This document shows, piece after piece, positions 6,283-14,271 of a DNA stretch of 14,874 nucleotides. Source of the stretch: an uncultured Sphingorhabdus sp. GTDB lineage: Bacteria; Pseudomonadota; Alphaproteobacteria; Sphingomonadales; Sphingomonadaceae. Within the stretch, counting starts at the first letter, position 1. Each line of letters begins with the position of its first letter. The translations under genes were made by a program, and so were the position numbers. The notes below the pieces were generated by a model. The model did not search any database. It saw only the letters and a program-made list of their open reading frames with translations, and was not told the DNA's origin. The stretch is from positions 1 to 14,874 of the forward strand of contig CALMYW010000392.1 in the NCBI GenBank assembly GCA_937873665.1, in the 5' to 3' direction.

Positions 6283-7599
6283 ATGAACATTACCGTCATC
6301 GGCCTGGGAAAAATTGGACTTCCGCTCGCCGTGCAGTTCGCCCGCTCTGGGCACCATGTGTTCGGCGCTGATGTCAATCAGGACGTGGTGGACCTGGTCA
6401 ACGGTGGAGTAGAACCGTTCCCGGGTGAAGCCCACCTGGCCGAGTATCTTTCAGAGGTGGTAGCTGCGGGAGCGCTCATCGCTCAAACAGACACCTCCGA
6501 TGCAGTCTCACGGAGCGATGTTGTCGTGGTTGTAGTTCCGCTCTTCGTCGATGAGGAAGCTCGGCCCGATTTTGGGTGGATGGACTCTGCGACAAGCGAC
6601 ATAGCGCGTGGACTTCGTAAAGCGAACTCGACACTGGTGATATACGAGACAACCCTCCCGGTGGGTACCACGAGGACTAGATGGAAGCCGAAGCTCGAAA
6701 TCGAATCAGGGTTGCGGGAGGGCGTTGACTATCACCTAGTTTTCTCGCCCGAGCGAGTACTGACTGGTCGAGTCTTCGAAGACCTACGCAAGTATCCGAA
6801 GCTCCTAGGTGGGCTGAGTGCAGAGGGTGCTCGTCGAGCCACCGCGTTTTACGAACAGGTGCTCCAATTTGACGAGCGGCCGGACCTTGAGCAAGGCAAT
6901 GGCGTGTGGGATCTGGGTTCGGCCGAAGCAGCCGAGATGGCGAAGCTCGCTGAGACAACCTATCGGGACGTCAACATCGGGTTGGCCAACCAGTTCGGCG
7001 TCTTTGCTGCCAAGAACGGTATAGATGTCTACAGGGTCATCGAGGCGAGCAACTCGCAGCCGTACAGCCACATCCACCGGCCCGGTATCGCCGTGGGAGG
7101 GCACTGCATACCCGTGTACCCGCGGCTCTACCTGTGGAACGACCCGGATGCCACCGTGGTGCGCGCCGCGCGCGAGGCAAATGCGGCGATGCCGGGTTAT
7201 ACTGTGGGATTGGCAGTCGGGGCAGTCGGCGGATCGCTAAAGGGTAAGAAGGCCGTCGTTCTTGGCGCGGCTTACCGCGGCGGAGTTAAGGAGACCGCGT
7301 TCTCCGGAGTGTTTGCTACCGTCGACGCCCTTCGGGAGGCCGGCGCCGATGTGAGCGTCCACGATCCTATGTACTCCGACGACGAACTACGCGGGTTCGA
7401 TTGGGAGCCATACGCCCTTGGAGATCCCGTTGACGTCGCAGTCCTCCAGGCCGATCACGTCTCGTACCGTCAACTCTCAGCTGACGATCTGCCTGGGGTG
7501 GGCGTCGTCGTGGACGGGCGAGGGGTTCTCGACGCGGATCGTTTCGGCTCGGCCACGGTTCTCGTGGTGGGATGCGCGACCGAAGGGGACAAGAACTGA
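6283..7599 (+). CDS. wbpA: UDP-GlcNAc 6-dehydrogenase (WbpA-like)
   Basis: A 438-residue nucleotide-sugar dehydrogenase of the UDP-Glc/GDP-Man dehydrogenase superfamily. It oxidises C6 of a UDP-HexNAc to the uronate in two NAD+-dependent steps. An N-terminal Rossmann motif GLGKIGLPLA (7-16) is followed by ETTLPVGTT (122-130) and SPERVLTGRVFEDL (155-168). The central helix region carries K221, and the catalytic cysteine is in GGHCIPVYP (Cys275). A C-terminal UDP-binding domain includes LGAAYRGGVKETAFS (327-341). UDP-GlcNAc rather than UDP-ManNAc is inferred as substrate, because WbpD, WbpE and WbpB homologues follow directly; a WecC-type ManNAcA dehydrogenase is the alternative. GAGAGG at 6269-6274 serves as ribosome-binding site. 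Its stop overlaps the next start (TGATG), indicating translational coupling. Confidence 0.9.
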   Translation: MNITVIGLGKIGLPLAVQFARSGHHVFGADVNQDVVDLVNGGVEPFPGEAHLAEYLSEVVAAGALIAQTDTSDAVSRSDVVVVVVPLFVDEEARPDFGWMDSATSDIARGLRKANSTLVIYETTLPVGTTRTRWKPKLEIESGLREGVDYHLVFSPERVLTGRVFEDLRKYPKLLGGLSAEGARRATAFYEQVLQFDERPDLEQGNGVWDLGSAEAAEMAKLAETTYRDVNIGLANQFGVFAAKNGIDVYRVIEASNSQPYSHIHRPGIAVGGHCIPVYPRLYLWNDPDATVVRAAREANAAMPGYTVGLAVGAVGGSLKGKKAVVLGAAYRGGVKETAFSGVFATVDALREAGADVSVHDPMYSDDELRGFDWEPYALGDPVDVAVLQADHVSYRQLSADDLPGVGVVVDGRGVLDADRFGSATVLVVGCATEGDKN

Positions 7600-8195
7600 T
7601 GGCAGTACGAGTGGTGGATTCCGCGGATGTCGCGAAGTCGGCGACAATCGGCAATGGCTCATCCGTGTGGCACCTTGCCCAAGTGCGCGAGGGTGCACAA
7701 ATCGGGCAAAATTGCATTATCGGACGAGGTGCCTATGTAGGCACGGGCGTTATGATGGGCGACAATTGCAAGCTGCAGAACTACGCCCTCGTCTACGAGC
7801 CCGCCAAGCTAGAGGATGGGGTATTTGTGGGCCCTGCCGTGGTATTTACTAATGATCACTACCCCAGGTCGATCTCGCCGGACGGTTCCGTGAAGCGGGG
7901 AGACGATTGGGAAGCGGTCGGAGTGACGTGTCGGACGGGCGCATCCATCGGGGCCCGCGCGGTGTGTGTCGCGCCTGTGACTATCGGGCGCTGGGCAATG
8001 GTCGCGGCCGGATCGGTGGTGACGAAGGACGTCCCAGATTTTGCCCTTGTAGCAGGAGTTCCTGCGAAACACATCAGGTGGGTCGGCAGAGCAGGCGTTC
8101 CGCTGGAAGATTCAGGCACGGGGAAGTGGACGTGCCCACAGACAGGAGAACGTTTCCGCGAGTCCGGAGACAGGCTAATCGAGGAGAAAAACTAA
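7599..8195 (+). CDS. wbpD: UDP-3-amino-GlcNAc-uronate N-acetyltransferase (WbpD/WlbB-like)
   Basis: A 198-residue left-handed beta-helix acyltransferase. It would acetylate the C3 amino group of UDP-2-acetamido-3-amino-2,3-dideoxy-D-glucuronate using acetyl-CoA. Hexapeptide-type turns run from about 8 to 62 (for example ATIGNGSSVWHLAQVREGAQ) and again from about 113 to 157. FVGPAVVFTNDHYPRS (76-91) is the conserved active-site stretch of WbpD/WlbB. GSVVTKDVPDFALVAGVPAK (138-157) is the usual closing motif. The C-terminal WTCPQTGERF is also family-like. There is no N-terminal Rossmann domain, which argues against a PglD-type C4 acetyltransferase. The start is taken at the ATG overlapping the dehydrogenase stop; the reading frame continues nine codons further upstream without a better start. 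Its stop overlaps the next ATG (TAATG). Confidence 0.9.
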   Translation: MAVRVVDSADVAKSATIGNGSSVWHLAQVREGAQIGQNCIIGRGAYVGTGVMMGDNCKLQNYALVYEPAKLEDGVFVGPAVVFTNDHYPRSISPDGSVKRGDDWEAVGVTCRTGASIGARAVCVAPVTIGRWAMVAAGSVVTKDVPDFALVAGVPAKHIRWVGRAGVPLEDSGTGKWTCPQTGERFRESGDRLIEEKN

Positions 8196-9280
8196 TGGAC
8201 TTCATTCCCCCAGCAAAGCCTCTCATTGGCATAGAGGAACGCGAGGCCGTAGACCGCGTCCTTCGCAGCGGTATGATCGCTCAAGGGCCGGAGGTGAAGG
8301 CATTCGAAAACGAGTTCTCCGAGCGATTTGCGCTTGGCCGTGAATGTGTTGCTGTCAACTCGGGTACGTCGGGCCTCCATGTCGGGATCCTTGCTAGCGG
8401 GATTGGACGGGGGGATGAGGTCATCGTCCCATCGTTCACTTTCGCCGCAACAGCTAACGCCGTTGCATTGACTGGCGCCACTCCGGTGTTCGCCGACATC
8501 GATCCCGTTGATTTTTGTCTGTCTGCCGAATCGGTTCGGTCAGCTGTCACCGAACGTACTAAGGGTGTTATGCCAGTCCATCTGTATGGACATCCTGCCA
8601 ATATGCCTGCGATCCAAGAGGTCGCCACGGAATTCGGTCTAATGGTATTCGAGGATGCTGCGCAAGCACACGGCGCGTCTCTCGGGGGAACGCCAGTAGG
8701 TGCATTCGGAAAGTTCGCAATGTTCTCCCTATACCCCACTAAGAACATGACCTCGGGTGAGGGAGGGATGGTGACAGTCGCTGACGCTGAAACCGGGCGG
8801 GTCGTTCGCTTGTACCGTAATCAGGGTATGGAGAAGCAGTACCACAACGAGGTGGTTGGACTTAACAACCGCATGACAGACATCCACGCAGCAATCGGTC
8901 GAGTCCAATTGACTAAGGTGCACGCGTGGACCGAGAAACGGCGATCAAACGCTGGGTATCTTGACGCGAATCTCGATGGAGTGCTGGTTCCCTCAGTGCG
9001 TGAGGGCGCTCGCCATGTCTACCACCAATACACGGTAAGGATTCCCGAGGATCGAGACGGGGTAGCGGCAGCACTGAAAGACGAATACGACATCGGTTCC
9101 GGAATGTTTTACCCGGTCCCCAATCATAGGCTCGCGCCATTCCAATCTGACGCTGATCTGCCAGAAACCGAGAAGGCAGCGCGTGAATGCCTTTCGCTCC
9201 CAGTCCACCCTTCAGTAGGGCAGGCTGATCTCGAGCGGATAGTGGTTGCAGTGAACTCTCTCTTGAAGGCAGGTAGCTGA
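8195..9280 (+). CDS. wbpE: PLP aminotransferase, DegT/DnrJ/EryC1 family (WbpE/WlbC-like)
   Basis: A 361-residue fold-type I aminotransferase predicted to aminate the C3-keto sugar made by the WlbA-like enzyme, with glutamate as donor. It begins MDFIPPAKPLIGIEEREAV, typical of this subfamily. Visible motifs are LRSGMIAQGPEV (23-34), VNSGTSGLHVG (54-64, cofactor phosphate), EVIVPSFTFAATANAV (75-90), FEDAAQAHG (152-160, with the pyridine-binding Asp154) and LYPTKNMTSGEGG (179-191, with the Schiff-base Lys183). The ATG is the one overlapping the upstream stop (TAATG), with GAGGAG at 8181-8186. The frame is open further upstream inside the acetyltransferase gene, but the MDFIPPAKP start is standard. 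A C4 aminotransferase acting on the CapD product is the alternative; the WbpB and WbpD neighbours favour C3. Confidence 0.9.
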   Translation: MDFIPPAKPLIGIEEREAVDRVLRSGMIAQGPEVKAFENEFSERFALGRECVAVNSGTSGLHVGILASGIGRGDEVIVPSFTFAATANAVALTGATPVFADIDPVDFCLSAESVRSAVTERTKGVMPVHLYGHPANMPAIQEVATEFGLMVFEDAAQAHGASLGGTPVGAFGKFAMFSLYPTKNMTSGEGGMVTVADAETGRVVRLYRNQGMEKQYHNEVVGLNNRMTDIHAAIGRVQLTKVHAWTEKRRSNAGYLDANLDGVLVPSVREGARHVYHQYTVRIPEDRDGVAAALKDEYDIGSGMFYPVPNHRLAPFQSDADLPETEKAARECLSLPVHPSVGQADLERIVVAVNSLLKAGS

Positions 9281-9281
9281 A

Positions 9282-10292
9282 ATGGCGAATCTTCGGGCCG
9301 GGCTCATCGGTCTTGGGATGATGGGCAGGCATCATGCGCGGGTTCTCGGCTCTTTGGAGGGTGTCGATCTCGTTGCTGTTGCGGACCCAGGAGGGGACCA
9401 ATTCGGCGTAGCAAACGGAAGGCCGCTGAAGTCCTCGATTGACGAATTGATCGAGGTGGGCATCGATTATTGTATGGTTGCGGTACCCACGCGTTTCCAC
9501 GAGGAAGTGGCAATGCGGCTGGCGGAAGCGGGCATCCATGCGTTAATAGAAAAGCCGCTTTCTCAGGACCCGCCCTCGGCAAAAAGAATTGCCGACGAAT
9601 TCGAGTCCCGTGGTCTAATTGGGGGAGTTGGCCACATCGAGCGCTATAACCCTGCACTGCAGCAGGCGCGCGCCCGCATTGAGAACGGTGATCTCGGTGA
9701 AATCTATCAAGTAGCCACCCGCCGCCAAGGCCCTTTTCCAGGACGAATCGCGGATGTCGGGGTTGTAAAGGATCTAGGTACGCACGACATAGACCTGACA
9801 GCCTGGGTCACGCAACAGAATTACGTGTCGGTAGCTGCTCAGACGGCCCACAAGTCTGGCCGGGACCACGAAGACCTCGTAGCAGTTACAGGATATTTGT
9901 CGCACGGCACTGTCGCCAACCACCTAGTGAACTGGCTTTCTCCGCTGAAGGAGAGGACAACGGTAATCACCGGCGAAAAGGGAACTTTCGTTGCCGACAC
10001 GTTAACCGCTGATCTTACTTTCTTTGGGAATGGGAGTGTCGCAACTACTTGGGCCGAAATCGCTCGCTTCCGCGGCGTCTCGGAAGGGGACGTCATACGC
10101 TTTGCATTTCCCAAGACCGAGCCATTGCTGGTGGAACACGAAAGTTTCAGAGACACTATTCTGGGTCGCAGGGCTGAGATAGTGACAATGAGACAGGGGT
10201 TGGCCACTGTTCAAGTTGCGGAAGCTTGCATCGAATCGGCAAGGACTGGCCGGGCTGTGGAATTGAACGAGCAAACCGAGCGTACAGACTAG
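9282..10292 (+). CDS. wbpB: UDP-GlcNAc-uronate 3-dehydrogenase, Gfo/Idh/MocA family (WbpB/WlbA-like)
   Basis: A 336-residue NAD(H)-dependent oxidoreductase predicted to oxidise C3 of UDP-GlcNAcA, making the 3-keto substrate for the neighbouring aminotransferase. The N-terminal Rossmann motif is GLIGLGMMGRHHARVL (7-22). The EKP motif at 90-92 carries the usual catalytic lysine of the family. GHIERYNPA (117-125) and KDLGTHDIDL (163-172) match WlbA-type enzymes. The C-terminal half (about 120-330) is the beta-sheet substrate domain. AAGGCAGG (9266-9273) precedes the ATG, which lies one base after the previous stop. The stop TAG overlaps the GTG of the following polymerase gene. In some WlbA enzymes 2-oxoglutarate recycles the bound NADH; the sequence alone does not show whether that holds here. 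Confidence 0.88.
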   Translation: MANLRAGLIGLGMMGRHHARVLGSLEGVDLVAVADPGGDQFGVANGRPLKSSIDELIEVGIDYCMVAVPTRFHEEVAMRLAEAGIHALIEKPLSQDPPSAKRIADEFESRGLIGGVGHIERYNPALQQARARIENGDLGEIYQVATRRQGPFPGRIADVGVVKDLGTHDIDLTAWVTQQNYVSVAAQTAHKSGRDHEDLVAVTGYLSHGTVANHLVNWLSPLKERTTVITGEKGTFVADTLTADLTFFGNGSVATTWAEIARFRGVSEGDVIRFAFPKTEPLLVEHESFRDTILGRRAEIVTMRQGLATVQVAEACIESARTGRAVELNEQTERTD

Positions 10293-11575
10293 TGTCAGGA
10301 TGGAGATCGGTCTTTCTTAGGGCCTTCCCCACCCTTGCGGTATGCGGTAGCTGGCTATCTCTGAGCTTTCCACAACCTGGTCCGGTGTACGTATTCAGGA
10401 TAGTCGCAATAGCTGTACTGCCGGTTCTGATTACATCCTGGCTAAAAAGCTCGCATCAAAGCAACTCTCTAGTTAGGTGGCTAGTAACGCTTGCTTCGGT
10501 AACGCTATTCTGGGGGTTACTAAGCCAGTTTTGGGCTGCAGACGCCTTGAATTCTTTAGTGGTGACTATTTCAGTTACTTTGGCTATCTTGTCTGCGTTG
10601 TCGGTCCTCCTCGCGGTTCAGCAAACCTCCCGGGGGATGGAGAAATTATCCCAGGGCCTCCTAATCGCGCTCGGGTTTTTGTGGGCCTTAGGGGGATTGC
10701 AGTTAGTTTCGGGGCTTTCGTTGTCCGAAAGGGTGGGTAGGCCTTGGCTATTCGGAGAATTTTTGGCGGGACCGTTCGATAATCCCAACAACTTCGCTGT
10801 CTACTTAGCGGGTTGTGCCGTGCCCTTGATTTCTAAATTGGCATTTCCTGGAAATCTCTTAATAAGGGTGCTGGCCACTTCGGGCCTCTTGGTGACTGTC
10901 TACTTTGTAGCGGAAACCGGGAGCCGTGCCGGTTTAGCCCTTATGTTGATGGTTGTGGTCGTGGTGGTGATGGCTCGGATATTTCGAGAGCCGGTCACCT
11001 TAGGTTACGCATTCATAATCGTTGCGGTTACTGTTTCGGCTTTGGCAACCTGGGTATGGAACAGCTCAGAAACCCTTTATGTCGAGTACGTTTATTCTGG
11101 CCAGCAAGAATCGGACCTTCTCAGACTATTGCTGGTTCAAAAGGGGTTCGAGTATTTAACGTCTAGCTTCGGATCGGGCGTAGGCGCTGGGCAATTTGAG
11201 TCTAGGCTTCAGCAGGACGGCATTGCGGTCACCAATGCCCATAACGTGTTCATCGAATATGTTGCCGAATTCGGGTTGCCCGCGGTGCTGCTCATGGTTT
11301 ATAGCATAATGGTGGTCGCCGTAGCCTATTTCCGCTCTGGGGCTACTGCGGACCTAATTGAACGAAGCAACGTGCTGGGCGTCGGTTTGGCCTATAGCTG
11401 CGTGATTGTGATTGCAGGACTGGTGACCAGTTCGTCCATGGAGGAGCCGATATGGTGGGTATTGATTGCCGCTTTAGCGGCTTCTTTCACGACGGGAAGA
11501 GATTCTACGCACTTTCAGTTGAGGACGGGCAAGAAGGACCGATCTGGATGGGAGCATAATGAGAAGTCGAATTGA
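10292..11575 (+). CDS. wzy: O-antigen polymerase/ligase-like membrane protein (Wzy-like)
   Basis: A 427-residue polytopic membrane protein with about 10-12 hydrophobic segments. The O-antigen ligase/polymerase signature is seen as FDNPNNFAVYLAG (162-174), ETGSRAGLALML (208-219) followed by a Val-rich membrane segment, and AHNVFIEYVAEFGLP (316-330). Between these is the usual large extracytoplasmic loop (about 255-315), including GSGVGAGQFESRL. It would polymerise undecaprenyl-linked repeat units outside the membrane. GTG 10292 is chosen because it overlaps the upstream TAG and directly precedes the first hydrophobic segment; an in-frame ATG at 10226 would add 22 residues buried in the upstream gene. 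It overlaps the next gene by 17 bases. Ligase versus polymerase cannot be told from sequence, but the Wzx and Wzz neighbours favour Wzy. Confidence 0.82.
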   Translation: MSGWRSVFLRAFPTLAVCGSWLSLSFPQPGPVYVFRIVAIAVLPVLITSWLKSSHQSNSLVRWLVTLASVTLFWGLLSQFWAADALNSLVVTISVTLAILSALSVLLAVQQTSRGMEKLSQGLLIALGFLWALGGLQLVSGLSLSERVGRPWLFGEFLAGPFDNPNNFAVYLAGCAVPLISKLAFPGNLLIRVLATSGLLVTVYFVAETGSRAGLALMLMVVVVVVMARIFREPVTLGYAFIIVAVTVSALATWVWNSSETLYVEYVYSGQQESDLLRLLLVQKGFEYLTSSFGSGVGAGQFESRLQQDGIAVTNAHNVFIEYVAEFGLPAVLLMVYSIMVVAVAYFRSGATADLIERSNVLGVGLAYSCVIVIAGLVTSSSMEEPIWWVLIAALAASFTTGRDSTHFQLRTGKKDRSGWEHNEKSN

Positions 11576-12620
11576 TCCGATCCCATCTATTGCGATAGGT
11601 CCAGCAAACTATGCTGGGCAAGCGACTGCATGGGCGACTGCTTATAAACATTTCGGCTCGGGCAATGCCATCTCGTTCAGTTACTCTAAGGAGATTCCAG
11701 GTTTCGGGTACCAGACCGATAGGGATATTGGGCAGCTACGCAAACTCGGTCAACCCTCAATGAGGAAAGTCAAATCGATCGCGGTGGAGTTCGATTTCAT
11801 TGCGATCGATGGGTTTGTTCCCCTCGCTGGGGTAGGGAAGATGTCCTCCCTGCGTAGACAAGTGAGGCGACTGCAGTCATTGGGTACTAATGTCTTACTG
11901 ATATCTCACGGGACGGACACCCGTAGCCCCAGTCGACACATGGCCCGTGTCGAATGTTCGTACTTTCGGGAGTCCCCGCGCGCCTATGTTGCGCGATGCG
12001 AATCAGAGAGCCGTCGTAACCGAGGCTTACCGGGCCAGCTGGGTGTTCCTCTTCTAGTCTCTACGCCGGATCTGTTGATTGACAATCCCGGCTCCCAGTG
12101 GTTACCGGTGGTTGTGCAGCCAGAAAAGTGGGAGGGCGCTCCCGCGCCGTTCTTGTCCGAACTGGTTAGTGTGTTACATGTGCCGAGCAGGACCAACCCG
12201 CCAATTAAAGGCACTCGACACATAGATCCAGTTTTAACGAAATTGGCGGAGGAAGGCCTTATTCGCTATCTGAGGGCTGAATCCGTACCCCATGAGGACA
12301 TGCCGGCAATGGTAAAGCAAGCCGATGTGGTAGTCGACCAGATTCAGACCGGTTCTTACGGGGTTGCAGCAGTCGAGGCAATGTCGGCAGGTCGGCTCGT
12401 AGTCGGGAATGTAGCCACCGATGTGCGCGCACTTATATCCACCGATCTTCCTATCGTTGATAGCTCGCCCTCAGAGTTGGAGCTTGTAATTCGTCACATC
12501 GTGGCACACAGGGGCGAATATACTTCGGTGGCCGCGAGTGGTCCGAGGTACGTCGCAGAGTTTCACAATGGCCGACAATCAACACAGGTGCTTTCGTCCA
12601 TGCTGCATCAAGTCCAGTAA
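11559..12620 (+). CDS. GT-B fold glycosyltransferase
   Basis: A 353-residue cytoplasmic glycosyltransferase. The C-terminal half has features of a retaining GT4-like family: SVLHVPSRTNPPIKGT (204-219), VPHEDMP (243-249), then ADVVVDQIQTGSYGVAAVEAMSAGR (255-279). E273 would be the distal Glu of the EX7E motif; the first Glu position appears to be in the GSYG stretch and is not Glu. The N-terminal half is divergent but starts with GPANYAGQATAWA (14-26), seen in actinobacterial homologues. The sugar and linkage are unknown. It is the only recognisable glycosyltransferase in the window. GGGAG (11550-11554) lies just upstream of the ATG, which overlaps the polymerase gene by 17 bases. Confidence 0.8.
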   Translation: MRSRIDPIPSIAIGPANYAGQATAWATAYKHFGSGNAISFSYSKEIPGFGYQTDRDIGQLRKLGQPSMRKVKSIAVEFDFIAIDGFVPLAGVGKMSSLRRQVRRLQSLGTNVLLISHGTDTRSPSRHMARVECSYFRESPRAYVARCESESRRNRGLPGQLGVPLLVSTPDLLIDNPGSQWLPVVVQPEKWEGAPAPFLSELVSVLHVPSRTNPPIKGTRHIDPVLTKLAEEGLIRYLRAESVPHEDMPAMVKQADVVVDQIQTGSYGVAAVEAMSAGRLVVGNVATDVRALISTDLPIVDSSPSELELVIRHIVAHRGEYTSVAASGPRYVAEFHNGRQSTQVLSSMLHQVQ

Positions 12621-12641
12621 GCCTAAGGGGGCGTGCGTTAG

Positions 12642-14027
12642 GTGCAAAAACCGGTGTTCGGACGAGATGTTGTGTACTCGTTCTTGGCTACTCTTTCCCA
12701 GGGCGGTGCTCGTTTTGTAATTAATTGGGTGGTTGGCCGTTTCGGAGGGGTACTCGCTCTCGGGAATGTCATGTCGGGGTTTTCTCTCGCGCAACTATTG
12801 GCGATTCTCGGCCCGAGTCCGGCTGGAACCGCAGCCTCGAAGTTCGGCGCTTCCGAACGCGCCGTGGTAGATGGAGAATACTCCGGATCTTCGGCTCATG
12901 CTGTCAAGCGAACGGCTCAGGTTGTTCCAGTTCTTATGGTCATGGCCTTAGTTGTCAGCCAAGTGGTCTATGGCGTTGCTGCTCTTGAAGCGGCCGCCGT
13001 TGCTGTGTCTCTCATGGGTCTCTCGGTGTGGGCGCTGGGAAGAGGTGCACTATATGGCCAGGGCAAGATCAGATTAGCTTCGCTGATCGATATCTCAACA
13101 GCGATGGTCTCGGTACTCGGGACCCTAGCTGCTATACAGTTCGGCGTTGACGGAATGTTCCTGCTTCTCCCAGCGGCGATCGCGCAACTGGCGTATGTCC
13201 CGTATTTGGTGTCTAACGTAAATTGGCTCAGGCCCCGCGTTTCCGTCGCACGCGAGGTAGACAGCTTTATTTTTTTCGGAGTTGCCGGGATACTAGCAAG
13301 TGCTGGTTTTTTGCACTTCACGGTTGTTTTGGTTCGGGCATGGGTAGGCGCGCCTGCCTCGGGACAGTTTAATGCTGCTATCGCCGTTTCTATGCCGCTT
13401 CTTATGGTTACATCGTCATTCGCGACGGTTTTTTATCCTAGGCTGTCTCGGCTTTGGGCACTAGGGGATACAGCTTCTTATCGAGCACTTACTGATAAGT
13501 ATGTTCGTATCGTCGCTGGTGTCTGTTATCTGCTAATCGGTTCGCTCTTTGTATACTCCCGTGAGTTCATCTTGTTCGTCTGGGGTGATGAATACGATCA
13601 GGCGGCAAGCGTTGTTCCAATTACTCTTCTGGCCGCATTGTTGAAAGGGCTTACTGCCGTTGTAGTGTCATCTCTGACGGCTGGCCCTAGTTGGGGAATG
13701 AGAGCGTCGGCGAGGATGTCCGTTCTAGGTTCATCGGTTGGCATTATCGCCAGTCTTATTCTTATTTTTTATCATGGTTTAGTTGGTGCCGCAATCGGGT
13801 TCCTTATCGGTACCGTGGTTACTTCGCTTTTTCCATTGTATGTCGTCTGGCGGCACGGTCGCTATAGATGGGGAGCGTTAGTTGTAAGGTATGGGGTCGG
13901 TATTTCAGCCCTTGGCGGTTTATACCTACTGAACCCCGCAATCGGGCCGCTGTGGTTGGCCTTCTTTTTCGTTGCTATTAGCGTGTGTTTATTGGCGCCA
14001 GATCTTCGCAAGTTCGCATCGAGATAG
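12642..14027 (+). CDS. wzx: Polysaccharide flippase (Wzx-like, MOP superfamily)
   Basis: A 461-residue integral membrane protein with roughly 12-14 hydrophobic segments and short loops. The layout fits the Wzx/RfbX/MATE-related superfamily that moves undecaprenyl-linked repeat units across the membrane. Visible pieces are DVVYSFLATLSQGGARFVIN (9-28), a central FGVAGILASAGFLHFTVVLV region, and PLLMVTSSFATVFYPRLSRL, which resembles the middle of these transporters. The GTG start has AAGGGGG (12625-12631) upstream; the spacing of about 10 is long, so an alternative nearby start is possible. It begins 21 bases after the glycosyltransferase stop and closes the operon. Its DNA is clearly more AT-rich than the genes at the left of the window, as is common for Wzx and Wzy genes. 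Confidence 0.85.
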   Translation: MQKPVFGRDVVYSFLATLSQGGARFVINWVVGRFGGVLALGNVMSGFSLAQLLAILGPSPAGTAASKFGASERAVVDGEYSGSSAHAVKRTAQVVPVLMVMALVVSQVVYGVAALEAAAVAVSLMGLSVWALGRGALYGQGKIRLASLIDISTAMVSVLGTLAAIQFGVDGMFLLLPAAIAQLAYVPYLVSNVNWLRPRVSVAREVDSFIFFGVAGILASAGFLHFTVVLVRAWVGAPASGQFNAAIAVSMPLLMVTSSFATVFYPRLSRLWALGDTASYRALTDKYVRIVAGVCYLLIGSLFVYSREFILFVWGDEYDQAASVVPITLLAALLKGLTAVVVSSLTAGPSWGMRASARMSVLGSSVGIIASLILIFYHGLVGAAIGFLIGTVVTSLFPLYVVWRHGRYRWGALVVRYGVGISALGGLYLLNPAIGPLWLAFFFVAISVCLLAPDLRKFASR

Positions 14028-14112
14028 CTGCTGTGAGCAAGTGGGCCGGGGCTGGGCAAGGAGACATCTCGCCGGTGAGCATCGGCGGATGGCATCGTCG
14101 TCCTAGTCCGGC

Positions 14113-14139
14113 GTTCTCAGCTTGACGAAGGCCGAGAAC
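14113..14139 (+). terminator. Weak hairpin after the polysaccharide operon
   Basis: GTTCTC (14113-14118) pairs with GAGAAC (14134-14139), and CTT (14121-14123) with AAG (14128-14130) around a GACG loop, with a small internal loop between. It lies about 85 bases after the flippase stop with no other candidate nearby. There is no T-tract, so the call is tentative. The stretch 14028-14172 has no convincing gene. Confidence 0.3.
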
Positions 14140-14172
14140 CCGTGCGCCGGTGCGGCCCGGAGACCGATAAGG

Positions 14173-14194
14173 GGCTCTTCCGATTTTAGAGTGC
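14173..14194 (-). repeat. ISL3-family-like terminal inverted repeat, copy 1
   Basis: GGCTCTTCCGATTTTAGAGT (14173-14192) resembles the ends I recall for corynebacterial ISL3 elements such as IS31831. It overlaps the stop codon of the transposase remnant at 14186, as does the second copy at 14820. Together with the following coding sequence it forms a direct repeat of about 55 bases with 14820-14874. Confidence 0.65.
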
Positions 14195-14271
14195 GTGATT
14201 TCGAGCCTGGAGTCCGCCGGAGTGGATGAGTGATCGCAGTATGTGGTGATCGAGGTTGCGGAATCCTATAG
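14186..14271 (-). pseudogene. C-terminal remnant of an ISL3-family transposase
   Basis: Read on the minus strand, the last codons give IGFRNLDHHILRSLIHSGGL, then QARNHAL and a stop. This resembles the C-terminal end of actinobacterial ISL3 transposases and matches the piece at 14833-14874 (IHSGRLQDRINAL). The rest of the protein is missing: at 14272 the sequence changes to the end of an IS3-family element. It is non-functional. Confidence 0.65.

Noticed and set aside
7907..8194. 96-residue N-terminal extension of the aminotransferase
   Set aside because: It lies wholly inside the acetyltransferase gene in another frame; the family starts at MDFIPPAKP (8195).
10226..10291. ATG start 22 codons upstream for the polymerase
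   Set aside because: It overlaps the end of the oxidoreductase gene; GTG 10292 overlapping its stop gives the usual coupled arrangement.
14033..14125. Possible 30-codon peptide from GTG 14033
   Set aside because: No ribosome-binding site, no homology I recognise, and it lies between the operon end and IS debris.
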